From an uncultured Eubacteriales bacterium (GTDB lineage Bacteria > Bacillota > Clostridia > Lachnospirales > Lachnospiraceae), in assembly GCA_900545455.1 (NCBI GenBank), contig UQZF01000125.1, positions 1 through 8,390 on the forward strand: a stretch of 8,390 nucleotides of DNA. The letters run 5' to 3'. A program made the position numbers and the translations under genes. Under the pieces are notes generated by a model that ran no database searches, was not told the origin of the DNA, and saw only the letters and a program-made list of their open reading frames with translations. Positions 1 through 7,719 of the stretch are shown piece after piece; the stretch's first letter is position 1, and each line of letters starts with the position of its first letter.

Positions 1-1206
1 ATTGTGATATCTGTTATTGTGGCGGTTGTTATTATTGTTGCACTTGCATTTTTTACAATCAATATGGTGCTTAAGAAAGCACAGAATAATTTTGCATATT
101 ACAACAATACCGGAGTTGAATATGTACAGAATGGAAAATATGCTGAGGCTATCCCTTATCTGGAAAAGGCATTGACTTTTTCGGAGTCGGACGGAAAGGT
201 TAACTTAAGATTCAGCCTGTATGACTGCTACGTGGCAACTGATAATACAGAAAAAGCCGTAAGCATGCTGTATAATATTCTTGGCGTTGACGAGTACAAT
301 CTTGAAGCGATTGTTTACCTTGAAAATTACTATGAAAATGCAGGAGTTACCGATGCACTTGTAGAACTCTATAACAAATATAAGGATACGTCAGCTGCAT
401 CGGCTGTTCAGAAATATTTTGTCGAGGCTCCAAAGATAAGTCTTGATGGTGGAAAGTATACTTCAACATTGGATGTACAGATTACATCTGACTATGACTT
501 CAATATCTATTATACGCTTGACGGAAGTGAACCTACGAAGGACAGCACATTATATTCCGGCATGATAGAGATAGGCGACGGAAATACAACGCTTAAGTGT
601 ATAGCTGTCAATGAGTATAATATTGTAAGTGAAGTTGTATCGGCTGAGTATGAAGTAGAATACAAGGAACCTGATGCACCGACAATAAGTCCGAGAAGCG
701 GAAGCTATGAGACAGAGCAGCTTATTGTAATCGGCAATATTCCTGCGGGCGGCAAGGCTTATTACACACTTGACAATACCACACCTACCGATAAATCCAC
801 GGAGTACACAGGACCTTTTGATATGCCTGCCGGCAACAATGTTTTGTCGGTTGTCACTTATGACAAGAAGGGATTGAAGAGCCAGGTCGTAAAGCGTAAT
901 TATGTCTTGACTCTTACGGATAAGGTTTCACAGGAGAGAGCACTTGAGATATTGTGGGAGGCAATGGAGATTAAGAATATGGTAAATGCGGAGCACCGTT
1001 CTTCGGACGGCGAGCCTGTAAACCTTGTTCTTGATGAGAAAAAGACAATAGATGGTCATTCTATCTGGGTATTCAATATTATTGTTTCTACGGAACAGGG
1101 AGATATGAAAGCAAATTACCAGATGGGTGTTGATAGCAATGATTCTTATGTATATACGGTATATGAGAACAATGGAGTGTATACGCTTGATGAGGTTATC
1201 TATTAA
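1..1206 (+). CDS. TPR and chitobiase-C-like repeat membrane protein (5' partial)
   Basis: The reading frame is open to the left edge, so the true start probably lies outside the window; a GTG at 4 would be an internal or very poor start with no ribosome site visible. Counting from that GTG, residues 2-22 form a hydrophobic membrane helix followed by a basic stretch (KK). Residues about 30-125 have the alternating small and aromatic pattern of TPR helices (for example NGKYAEAIPYLEKAL). Residues about 142-218 and 225-301 are two related beta modules, each with a YYTLDxxxPT core and an SxxYxG motif, as in the chitobiase/beta-hexosaminidase C-terminal (CHB_HEX_C) family. The last 95 residues are an unrecognised domain. 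Related clostridial proteins often carry an N-terminal zinc ribbon before the helix; that part is not in view here. Function is unknown; a scaffold or envelope-associated binding role is an inference. A terminator follows 20 bases after the TAA. Confidence 0.85.
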   Translation: MVISVIVAVVIIVALAFFTINMVLKKAQNNFAYYNNTGVEYVQNGKYAEAIPYLEKALTFSESDGKVNLRFSLYDCYVATDNTEKAVSMLYNILGVDEYNLEAIVYLENYYENAGVTDALVELYNKYKDTSAASAVQKYFVEAPKISLDGGKYTSTLDVQITSDYDFNIYYTLDGSEPTKDSTLYSGMIEIGDGNTTLKCIAVNEYNIVSEVVSAEYEVEYKEPDAPTISPRSGSYETEQLIVIGNIPAGGKAYYTLDNTTPTDKSTEYTGPFDMPAGNNVLSVVTYDKKGLKSQVVKRNYVLTLTDKVSQERALEILWEAMEIKNMVNAEHRSSDGEPVNLVLDEKKTIDGHSIWVFNIIVSTEQGDMKANYQMGVDSNDSYVYTVYENNGVYTLDEVIY

Positions 1207-1226
1207 GTATACAATACAGAGATGTT

Positions 1227-1260
1227 AAAATGCATCCGGCTTTTCGCCGGATGCATTTTT
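1227..1260 (+). terminator. Rho-independent terminator after the TPR protein gene
   Basis: A perfect stem pairs AAAATGCATCCGGC (1227-1240) with GCCGGATGCATTTT (1246-1259) around the five-base loop TTTTC. The right arm ends in a run of five T. The GC-rich loop-side half and the T-run are classic for an intrinsic terminator. It separates the upstream gene from the nfnAB unit. Because the stem is symmetric with A and T flanks it could also work on the minus strand, but no gene runs that way here. Confidence 0.93.
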
Positions 1261-1354
1261 GCGTGTTATGAAGGAAGAATACATCAGAATTATTGTTGGA
1301 ATAATCTGTAAAATGTGAAAATAATAAATAGTTTTATTAATATTCAATAATTAG

Positions 1355-1383
1355 TTGTCTTTTAGGCTTTAATATATTAAAAT
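1355..1383 (+). promoter_or_regulatory. Predicted sigma-A-type promoter for nfnAB
   Basis: A -35-like TTGTCT (1355-1360) is followed by 17 bases and a -10-like TAAAAT (1378-1383). The match is four of six and five of six to the consensus with ideal spacing. Transcription would begin near 1390, giving a leader of about 20 bases that contains the AGGAGG ribosome site (1400-1405). The surrounding DNA is very AT-rich, so chance matches are easy; position and spacing are the main support. Confidence 0.55.
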
Positions 1384-1411
1384 AAAAGAATGAAGAATTA
1401 GGAGGTATGTT

Positions 1412-2299
1412 ATGTATGCTATAACTAAGGCAAGACAGCTTGCCGACAAGATATTCCTTATGGATGTTAAGGCTCCGCGAGTAGCTAAGAGATGCTGCCC
1501 GGGGCAGTTTGTCATCGTTAAGATGGATGAGCATGGTGAGAGAATTCCTCTCACAATCTGCGATTATAATCGCGAAGAAGGCATTATAACTATTGTATTT
1601 CAGGTGGTAGGTGCCTCTACAGAGAAGATGTCACACCTTAAAGAAGGAGACTCTTTCAGAGATTTCACAGGACCTCTTGGAATGCCTTCCGAGTTCGTAA
1701 GTGAAGATGTCGAGGAACTTAAGAACAAGAAAATCCTGTTTGTTGCCGGCGGTGTAGGTACAGCACCTGTGTATCCGCAGGTTAAGTGGCTTAAAGAGCA
1801 TGGCGTTGATGCGGATGTCATAGTTGGAGCTAAGAACAAGGAACTCCTTATTCTTGAAGATGAGATGAAGGCGGTTGCAGGTAATCTCTATGTGACAACA
1901 GATGATGGAAGCTATGGACGCAAGGGAATGGTTACCGAGGTGATTAAGTCACTTGTGAATGATGAGCACAAGCATTATGATGTCTGTGTTGCAATCGGAC
2001 CTATGATTATGATGAAGTTCGTTGCGCTTCTCACGAAAGATTTGGGAATTAAGACGGTTGTAAGCCTAAATCCTATAATGGTTGACGGTACGGGAATGTG
2101 CGGTGCATGTCGTGTCAGCGTTGGCGGAGAGGTAAAGTTCGCGTGTGTTGACGGACCTGAATTTGACGGACATCTCGTAAATTTTGATGAGGCTATGAAG
2201 AGACAGCAGATGTATAAGACCGAAGAGGGAAGAGCAATGCTCAGATTAAAGGAAGGCGCGACACATCACGGTGGATGCGGCCAGTGTGGAGGTAACTAG
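1412..2299 (+). CDS. nfnA: NfnA, small subunit of NADH-dependent ferredoxin:NADP+ oxidoreductase
   Basis: This is a 295-residue ferredoxin-reductase-like flavoprotein of the family often labelled sulfide/dihydroorotate dehydrogenase-like FAD/NAD-binding protein. The FAD-binding RIPLTI motif is at 44-49, the nucleotide-binding loop VAGGVGTAPV at 111-120, and a [2Fe-2S] site at D225, C230, C233 and C245; a three-Cys plus one-Asp site is known for NfnA. In characterised NfnAB the small subunit binds NADH and passes electrons to or from the large subunit, in the cytoplasm. ATG at 1412 is preceded by AGGAGG with a six-base gap. PyrK is the closest alternative, but there is no pyrD nearby and the next gene is the NfnB partner, so NfnA is preferred. 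An oddity is the C-terminal tail HHGGCGQCGGN (285-295), with two extra cysteines that are not part of the core cluster site. Family assignment is strong; the bifurcation activity is inferred from homology. Confidence 0.92.
   Translation: MYAITKARQLADKIFLMDVKAPRVAKRCCPGQFVIVKMDEHGERIPLTICDYNREEGIITIVFQVVGASTEKMSHLKEGDSFRDFTGPLGMPSEFVSEDVEELKNKKILFVAGGVGTAPVYPQVKWLKEHGVDADVIVGAKNKELLILEDEMKAVAGNLYVTTDDGSYGRKGMVTEVIKSLVNDEHKHYDVCVAIGPMIMMKFVALLTKDLGIKTVVSLNPIMVDGTGMCGACRVSVGGEVKFACVDGPEFDGHLVNFDEAMKRQQMYKTEEGRAMLRLKEGATHHGGCGQCGGN
2288..2292 (+). promoter_or_regulatory. nfnB ribosome binding site inside the end of nfnA
   Basis: GGAGG lies eight bases before the ATG at 2301 and within the last codons of nfnA (TGT GGA GGT AAC TAG). 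It decides the nfnB start: an upstream in-frame GTG at 2271 has no ribosome site of this quality and would add ten residues (MDAASVEVTR) unlike the usual NfnB/GltD N-terminus. The arrangement suggests translational coupling of the two subunits. Confidence 0.85.
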
Positions 2300-2300
2300 G

Positions 2301-3683
2301 ATGGATGTATTGAAGAAAGTACCTGTCAGAGAGCAGGAGCCGGCTGTCCGTGCTAAGAACTTTGATGAGGTTTGTTTAGGATATAATGAGGAAGAAGCTA
2401 AGGAGGAGGCTTCAAGATGTCTCAACTGTAAGAACGCACAGTGTATGAAGGGATGTCCTGTAGCCATACATATTCCTGAGTTCATAAATGAAGTTAAGCA
2501 GGGAAATTTTGCCGAAGCATACAAAGTTATCGGTAAGTCATCCGCACTTCCGGCAGTATGCGGGCGTGTGTGTCCACAGGAGAGCCAGTGCGAGGGCAAG
2601 TGCATAAGAGGCTTCAAGGGTGAGCCGGTTTCCATCGGTAAGCTTGAGAGATTTGTTGCTGACTGGGCAAGAGAGAACAATGTTGAGCCGGAGGCACCTG
2701 CAGCACCTAACGGCAAGAGGGTTGCAGTTATAGGCTCGGGACCTTCGGGACTTACCTGTGCAGGTGATTTGGCTAAGCTTGGATATGATGTGACTATTTT
2801 TGAGGCACTTCATGAGGCAGGCGGTGTATTGGTATACGGTATACCGGAGTTCAGACTTCCTAAGCAGACAGTAGTTAAGGCTGAGATAGAGAATGTTAAG
2901 AAGCTCGGTGTCAAGATTGAGACAAATGTCGTTGTAGGAAAGTCAGTCACAATCGATGAGCTGCTTAATGAGGAGGGCTTTGATGCCGTATTTATCGGTT
3001 CAGGTGCGGGACTTCCTAAGTTCATGGGTATTCCGGGTGAGAATGCCAACGGTGTATTTTCCGCTAACGAGTACCTCACAAGAAGCAATCTTATGAAGGC
3101 ATTTTCGGATGACTATGACACACCTATTGCCGCAGGTCACAAGGTTGCGGTAGTCGGCGGAGGAAATGTTGCGATGGATGCGGCTCGTACCGCATTGAGA
3201 CTCGGTGCAGAGGTTCATATTGTATATAGAAGAAGTGAGGAGGAGCTCCCGGCGAGAGTCGAGGAGGTTCACCATGCTAAGCAGGAGGGCATTATTTTTG
3301 ACCTTCTCACCAACCCTGTTGAGATTTTAGTTGACGATAACGGTCATGTAAGAGGCATGAGATGCATCAGAATGGAGCTCGGCGAGCCTGACGCTTCCGG
3401 AAGAAGGAGACCTGTGGAGATACCGGGTTCTGAGTTTGAACTTGAGCTTGACACGGTTATCATGTCTCTCGGAACATCACCTAACCCTCTCATTTCATCT
3501 ACAACGGATGGACTTGAAATTAACAAGCGCCGCTGCATAGTTGCAGATGAGAATGGACTTACAACCAAGAAGGCTGTATATGCCGGCGGAGACGCTGTTA
3601 CGGGTGCTGCTACGGTTATTCTTGCGATGGGTGCCGGAAAAGCTGCTGCTAAGGGAATTGACGAGTATCTTAGTGGCAAATAA
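2301..3683 (+). CDS. nfnB: NfnB, large subunit of NADH-dependent ferredoxin:NADP+ oxidoreductase
   Basis: This 460-residue protein belongs to the GltD-like family (NADPH-dependent glutamate synthase small-subunit-like). The N-terminal iron-sulfur domain has cysteines at 40, 43, 48, 52 and 87, 91, 97, 101, enough for two [4Fe-4S] clusters; in characterised NfnB one cluster is reported to use a non-Cys ligand, so not every cysteine need bind iron. An FAD Rossmann loop, VIGSGPSG, is at 143-150. An NADPH Rossmann loop, VVGGGNVAMDAA, is at 284-295, followed by YRR (309-311), typical of 2'-phosphate recognition. The FAD-contacting YAGGDAVTGA is at 427-436. In the complex this subunit carries the bifurcating flavin and couples NADPH to reduced ferredoxin and NAD+. 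It starts one base after the nfnA stop. GltD is the main alternative, but no large glutamate synthase gene is adjacent and NfnA is, which favours NfnB. Confidence 0.93.
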   Translation: MDVLKKVPVREQEPAVRAKNFDEVCLGYNEEEAKEEASRCLNCKNAQCMKGCPVAIHIPEFINEVKQGNFAEAYKVIGKSSALPAVCGRVCPQESQCEGKCIRGFKGEPVSIGKLERFVADWARENNVEPEAPAAPNGKRVAVIGSGPSGLTCAGDLAKLGYDVTIFEALHEAGGVLVYGIPEFRLPKQTVVKAEIENVKKLGVKIETNVVVGKSVTIDELLNEEGFDAVFIGSGAGLPKFMGIPGENANGVFSANEYLTRSNLMKAFSDDYDTPIAAGHKVAVVGGGNVAMDAARTALRLGAEVHIVYRRSEEELPARVEEVHHAKQEGIIFDLLTNPVEILVDDNGHVRGMRCIRMELGEPDASGRRRPVEIPGSEFELELDTVIMSLGTSPNPLISSTTDGLEINKRRCIVADENGLTTKKAVYAGGDAVTGAATVILAMGAGKAAAKGIDEYLSGK

Positions 3684-3695
3684 TTTATATAATGA

Positions 3696-3728
3696 AGCTA
3701 CCTTCAGTCTGGACGACCGGAGGTAGCT
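3696..3728 (+). terminator. Hairpin after nfnB, possible weak terminator
   Basis: AGCTACCT (3696-3703) pairs with AGGTAGCT (3721-3728). The stem continues with a T-G and a C-G pair, one A-C mismatch, and GTC/GAC (3707-3709 with 3715-3717), around the five-base loop TGGAC. It starts 12 bases after the nfnB stop, the usual place for a terminator. The following bases (GTATTAGGTTT) are only modestly T-rich, so termination may be incomplete; it could instead be a 3'-end stabilising or processing structure that lets some transcripts run into the next gene. Confidence 0.45.
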
Positions 3729-3754
3729 GTATTAGGTTTGAGAAACTATTAGTC

Positions 3755-3762
3755 GGGTGGGA
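3755..3762 (+). promoter_or_regulatory. Imperfect ribosome site before a TTG start
   Basis: GGGTGGGA carries one substitution relative to a GGAGG core and ends eight bases before the TTG at 3771. Together with the TTG codon this suggests modest translation of the phosphodiesterase. All other genes with visible starts in the window use ATG with closer Shine-Dalgarno matches. Confidence 0.5.
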
Positions 3763-3770
3763 AGCATACT

Positions 3771-6644
3771 TTGAAGAAGAAATATATTGCGGTTGTATTG
3801 ATTTTTATATTGACAATGATGAGTGCAGTCAGCGTTTCGGCGGCGGACGGTGAGCGACCGAATATCAAGAAGGTAACTGTCGGTGTGTGCAGTAAGAACG
3901 GGTTTGCATATAAGAGCGCAAACGGAAGTGAAGAAGGATATGCTGTTGATTATTTGAATCAGCTCGGAGCTGAGTGCGGATATGACATTGATATTGTGCT
4001 TATCGAAAATGGAAAACTGTTTGACAATCTGGTTTTCGACAGATGTGATTTTGTGCTTACATGCGATAATCCGGATAAATATACGGAATATATAAGCACG
4101 CAGAATAGTCTGATGAAAGAGTATGATGTGCTCTATGTAAGAGAAGATGTGGATGTATGCTATGACGAGTATGATAAGTTTGACGGCATGACAATAGGAT
4201 TATGCCGCAACTCTATAGCTGAAAGTGAACTTAAGAGATACTCCGAGGAGAATAATTTTACATATCAGGCGAAGTATTATGAAGATGAGGAAGAAATGCT
4301 TCTTGCAATCAATAGCGGTGATGTGGACGCTGCGGTTTTCGGAAGCCTTGTATATATAGATAAAGATGTGAAAAATGTTTCTGTTATCGGTGACCACGAT
4401 TACAGACTGGTTGCAAAGAAAGATATGCAGCGGGACATTGATGAATTTGATTATGTTATTTCTAAGCATATGTCTGAGAATAACAGTTATATTAATAACT
4501 TATATAATTCACTTTACTGGCAGAGTAAGGCAGGGTATCCTGCATTGACAAGAACCGAGTATGATTATGTTCAGGAACATCCTGTGGTAAAAGTAGGATA
4601 TTTTGGAGATTCGTATCCGTTGCAATACACGGATGATAGTGGAAATTTTGGAGGCATTGTCAAAAGATATTTTGATTTTTTCTCGGATTATACAGGCTTT
4701 AAATTTGAATATTATGAATATAAGGATTCAGATGCCTGCAGGCAGGATGTTATAGATGGCAAGATAGATATGATTGCACTTGTCCCGTATTATATGGATT
4801 GGGCAAAAAAGAACAGTATGGTAGAAACTAACTGGTTTCTTCAGGTGCCGATATATGAAATAAAGCTTAATCCGGATGCTAAGACAAAGAAGATAGGAAT
4901 GACTTCTTCATTTGCGGTATCAGGACAGGCATATTCTGACAGTGTGACTTATGTAAATTATAACAGTGTTGTTGCATGTCTTGATGCAGTCAAGAATGGT
5001 GAGGTTGATGCGGCGTATATCAACGGATATTCATGGAAGGTATATTCTGAAAAAGCGACGTACTCGATGCTCAGCGGGACATACAGGGATGAGAATATGT
5101 TCTTTTCTTCACTTGCATATATGGACAGCAGTGAAATCAATGTTACAGGTATAATCAATAAAGCAATAATGGCGATTATGCCTGAACTTTCAAAGAACAG
5201 AACAATCAACGGTGTCCTGTTTTCGGTTGAAAAGACAAATGGTTTTGTCAATTTTATAGTTAAATACAGGTTATATATATGTCTGCTTGTTGTCATTCTG
5301 GTTGTCAGTATCATTACGTGGAGCATACTTAACAAGAAAAGAAAGGAAGAAACCCTCGAAAAACTTGCATATACAGATTATGTCACCGGAGGAATGAACC
5401 AGTCGAAATTTTATATTGAGGGTGACAGGGTCAAGAACAGAGAGGGCAAATATGCAGTAGGATATATAAATATACAGAACTTTAAGTATATTAATGACTT
5501 CTATGGAAGAGAACAGGGTGACAATGTGCTAAAGGTTATGGCGCACATGCTTGACGATCTGATGCAGCCGGATGGAATATATGCGAGAATGTCGGCGGAT
5601 CGTTTTGCGTTCCTTGTCTCGTATATTGACTACGAAACCTTAAAATATAATTTTGATACATATATTTCTGATATTGAGATTAACATTTCCGGATTCTCCG
5701 ACACCGTCAACATCAAGAGTACCTGCGGTGTGTATCTTGTCGAAAATTCAACAGAGAGCATCAGGGATATGGTAGATAAAGCTGCCATAGCGGAAAAAAG
5801 GGCGCGTATTGATTCGAGAAAGAGAATTATACTGTACGATGCTGAGCTTAATGCCGAGTTTGTCAAGAATCAGGAGATGACTTCGAGTATGAAGAAGTCT
5901 CTTGAGAACAATGAGTTTGTTGTATATATGCAGCCTAAGGTGGATATAGATTCTGAGGTGCCTGTCGGATGTGAAGCACTTGTGAGATGGATTTCTCCTG
6001 AGAAAGGTTTTATTTCACCGGGAGATTTTATTCCGCTGTTTGAGAAGAATGGATTTGTTACAGAGGTTGACTTCTATGTGCTTGAACAGGTGTGCCGTAT
6101 GCTCAGAAGAAGAATAGATGCCGGGCTTCCGGTGCTTCCGGTGAATGTGAATCAATCCAGACTGCATGTCAACGACAGAATGTACCTGAGTATGCTCCAA
6201 GATATGCTTAATAAGTATAATATACCGATGAATCTTATTGTGTTTGAGATAACCGAGAGCGCATTTATAAATGATTCCCACGCTATGATTGATTTGATTA
6301 ACAGGATGAAATCACTGGGCTTTAATTTCTCGATTGATGACTTCGGAAGCGGTTACTCGTCGTTCAATCTTTTGAAGGATATGCAGGTTGATGAGTTGAA
6401 GATTGACAAGGAGTTCCTTGAGAGCACTGAGGATTTAAAGCGAAGCAGATATATTATCGAGAGAATTGTTCAGATGGCTCATGGTCTTGACATCCGTGTT
6501 GTATGTGAAGGTGTGGAGAGAATTGAGCAGGTTCAGTTCTTAAGGGAGATTGAGTGCGATATTATTCAGGGGTATTATTACTCAAAACCGATGCCGATGG
6601 ATGAGTATGAGAAATATCTTGGAAAATTTGATTTAAAGCACTAA
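3771..6644 (+). CDS. Transmembrane sensor c-di-GMP phosphodiesterase: tandem SBP_bac_3, degenerate GGDEF, EAL
   Basis: This 957-residue protein has a signal peptide (1-24 or 25, ending VSVSA). Two periplasmic-binding-protein-like modules follow (about 33-250 and 270-485), then a membrane helix (about 499-519), a GGDEF-family domain (about 530-690) and an EAL domain (about 705-950). The GGDEF signature is replaced by SADRF (608-612), so diguanylate cyclase activity is unlikely. The EAL domain keeps its expected catalytic set: E735 in EAL, N794, E826 in EITES, D856 and D857 in DDFGSG, K877, E913 in CEGVE, and Q933 in QGYYYSKP. It should therefore hydrolyse c-di-GMP at the inner membrane face in response to an extracellular ligand. 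The second binding module lacks an obvious Arg of the kind used to hold amino acid ligands, so the ligand is open. The start is TTG at 3771, chosen because it gives a complete signal peptide, the nearest upstream in-frame stop is at 3750 and no ATG or GTG intervenes; the ribosome site (GGGTGGGA, 3755-3762) is imperfect. Confidence 0.93.
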   Translation: MKKKYIAVVLIFILTMMSAVSVSAADGERPNIKKVTVGVCSKNGFAYKSANGSEEGYAVDYLNQLGAECGYDIDIVLIENGKLFDNLVFDRCDFVLTCDNPDKYTEYISTQNSLMKEYDVLYVREDVDVCYDEYDKFDGMTIGLCRNSIAESELKRYSEENNFTYQAKYYEDEEEMLLAINSGDVDAAVFGSLVYIDKDVKNVSVIGDHDYRLVAKKDMQRDIDEFDYVISKHMSENNSYINNLYNSLYWQSKAGYPALTRTEYDYVQEHPVVKVGYFGDSYPLQYTDDSGNFGGIVKRYFDFFSDYTGFKFEYYEYKDSDACRQDVIDGKIDMIALVPYYMDWAKKNSMVETNWFLQVPIYEIKLNPDAKTKKIGMTSSFAVSGQAYSDSVTYVNYNSVVACLDAVKNGEVDAAYINGYSWKVYSEKATYSMLSGTYRDENMFFSSLAYMDSSEINVTGIINKAIMAIMPELSKNRTINGVLFSVEKTNGFVNFIVKYRLYICLLVVILVVSIITWSILNKKRKEETLEKLAYTDYVTGGMNQSKFYIEGDRVKNREGKYAVGYINIQNFKYINDFYGREQGDNVLKVMAHMLDDLMQPDGIYARMSADRFAFLVSYIDYETLKYNFDTYISDIEINISGFSDTVNIKSTCGVYLVENSTESIRDMVDKAAIAEKRARIDSRKRIILYDAELNAEFVKNQEMTSSMKKSLENNEFVVYMQPKVDIDSEVPVGCEALVRWISPEKGFISPGDFIPLFEKNGFVTEVDFYVLEQVCRMLRRRIDAGLPVLPVNVNQSRLHVNDRMYLSMLQDMLNKYNIPMNLIVFEITESAFINDSHAMIDLINRMKSLGFNFSIDDFGSGYSSFNLLKDMQVDELKIDKEFLESTEDLKRSRYIIERIVQMAHGLDIRVVCEGVERIEQVQFLREIECDIIQGYYYSKPMPMDEYEKYLGKFDLKH

Positions 6645-6666
6645 TATTTGAAATATAATGGCGAAA

Positions 6667-6671
6667 AGAGG
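6667..6671 (+). promoter_or_regulatory. Ribosome site setting the M42 peptidase start
   Basis: AGAGG, within AAAGAGGT, sits seven bases before the ATG at 6679. An in-frame ATG at 6658 would add seven residues (MAKRGKI) but has no Shine-Dalgarno match upstream, and the ribosome site would fall inside its coding region. The start at 6679 is therefore preferred. Confidence 0.75.
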
Positions 6672-6678
6672 TAAGATT

Positions 6679-7719
6679 ATGAAGATAGCAGAAAAATATG
6701 CAGACTATATCCTTGAGGAGACGAAGAAGATTCTCGCGATTGACAGTCCGTCAGGTTATACAAGAAATGTTGCTGAGTATGTTATTGCTGAGTACGGGAA
6801 GCTCGGCTACAAGGCGGAGATGACTGTTAAGGGAGGCGTTCTTGTAGACCTTGGCGGTGAGGACAGTGACAATGCCGTAATGATTGATACACATATTGAT
6901 ACCCTTGGTGGAATGGTTGCGGAGATTAAAGCGAATGGTAACTTAAGAATTGTTCCTATCGGAGGTCTTAATGCCAATAATACAGAGGCAGAGAATGTGC
7001 GTGTGGTAACCAGAAGCGGGAAGATATATACAGGTGTATTTCAGCTTGAAAATGCTTCGGTGCATGTTAATAAGGAGTACAATGAAAAGAAGAGGGCATT
7101 TGACTGTATGGAAGTACTGCTCGATGAGATGACGGCAGGTGCCGATGATACCAGAGCACTTGGAATTGATGTCGGGGATATTGTCTGCTTTGATCCAAGA
7201 ACCGTTATTACACCGTCAGGCTATATTAAGAGCAGATTCCTTGATGATAAACTGAGCGTTGGAATACTGCTTGGATTTGCCAAGTTCCTTAAGGATAAAA
7301 AGCTCACTCCTAAGAGGAGATTGTATCAGCATATCACAGTATACGAAGAAGTGGGACATGGTGCTGCGGCAACGGTTCCTGACGGAGTGAAGGAAATCAT
7401 ATCGGTTGACATGGGCTGTGTGGGAACGGGACTTCAGTGCAAGGAGACACAGGTGTCCATATGTGCAAAGGACAGTGCCGGACCTTACAATTATGATGTT
7501 GTGACAGCACTTGTGAATGCGGCAAAGGATAACAACATTGATTATGCAGTTGACATATATCCTTTTTATGGCTCTGATGTAGATGTTACACTCAAGTCGG
7601 GTCATGATGTAAGGCATGGGCTTATAGGTGCCGGAGTGTATGCATCACACGGTTATGAGAGAAGTCATAAGGATGGAGCATTTGCGACACTCAAGCTTCT
7701 TGCGGCATATCTTGTGTAA
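6679..7719 (+). CDS. M42-family metallopeptidase (FrvX/glutamyl aminopeptidase-like)
   Basis: This 346-residue cytoplasmic protein has the usual length and motif order of M42 aminopeptidases, which bind two metal ions and trim N-terminal residues from peptides as large oligomers. Likely metal and catalytic residues are H72 (in DTHID), D189 (in RFLDD), the pair E223-E224 (in YEEVGHGAA; base and metal ligand), D244 (in SVDMG) and H324 (in YASHGYE). No signal peptide or membrane segment is visible. Some family members were historically labelled endoglucanases (CelM), so automated names vary; a peptidase role is more likely but the substrate cannot be told. It begins 34 bases after the phosphodiesterase gene and ends 18 bases before the LysR gene, with no terminator in either gap, consistent with an operon. 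The start at 6679 rests on the ribosome site AGAGG. Confidence 0.88.
   Translation: MKIAEKYADYILEETKKILAIDSPSGYTRNVAEYVIAEYGKLGYKAEMTVKGGVLVDLGGEDSDNAVMIDTHIDTLGGMVAEIKANGNLRIVPIGGLNANNTEAENVRVVTRSGKIYTGVFQLENASVHVNKEYNEKKRAFDCMEVLLDEMTAGADDTRALGIDVGDIVCFDPRTVITPSGYIKSRFLDDKLSVGILLGFAKFLKDKKLTPKRRLYQHITVYEEVGHGAAATVPDGVKEIISVDMGCVGTGLQCKETQVSICAKDSAGPYNYDVVTALVNAAKDNNIDYAVDIYPFYGSDVDVTLKSGHDVRHGLIGAGVYASHGYERSHKDGAFATLKLLAAYLV

Noticed and set aside
1334..1350. Imperfect inverted repeat TTATTAA-TAT-TCAATAA upstream of the nfnAB promoter, resembling a Rex (NADH-sensing repressor) operator
   Set aside because: The half-sites match the TTGTTAA/TTAACAA type only partly, the spacer is three bases rather than four, and the region is so AT-rich that such a match is expected by chance.
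2271..2300. GTG at 2271 as the start of nfnB
   Set aside because: It overlaps the nfnA end, lacks a good ribosome site, and adds ten residues not typical of the family; ATG 2301 has GGAGG at eight bases.
2246..2716. Minus-strand open frame of 156 codons opposite nfnA and nfnB
   Set aside because: It lies wholly antisense to well-supported genes and its translation shows no recognisable family or domain; it is a by-product of the codon usage of the real genes.
3684..3770. c-di-GMP riboswitch upstream of the phosphodiesterase gene
   Set aside because: I do not see the conserved core sequences of either c-di-GMP riboswitch class; only a simple hairpin is visible.
6654..6659. TATAAT as a promoter -10 for the peptidase gene
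   Set aside because: No -35 at normal spacing, and transcription would start at about the ribosome site.
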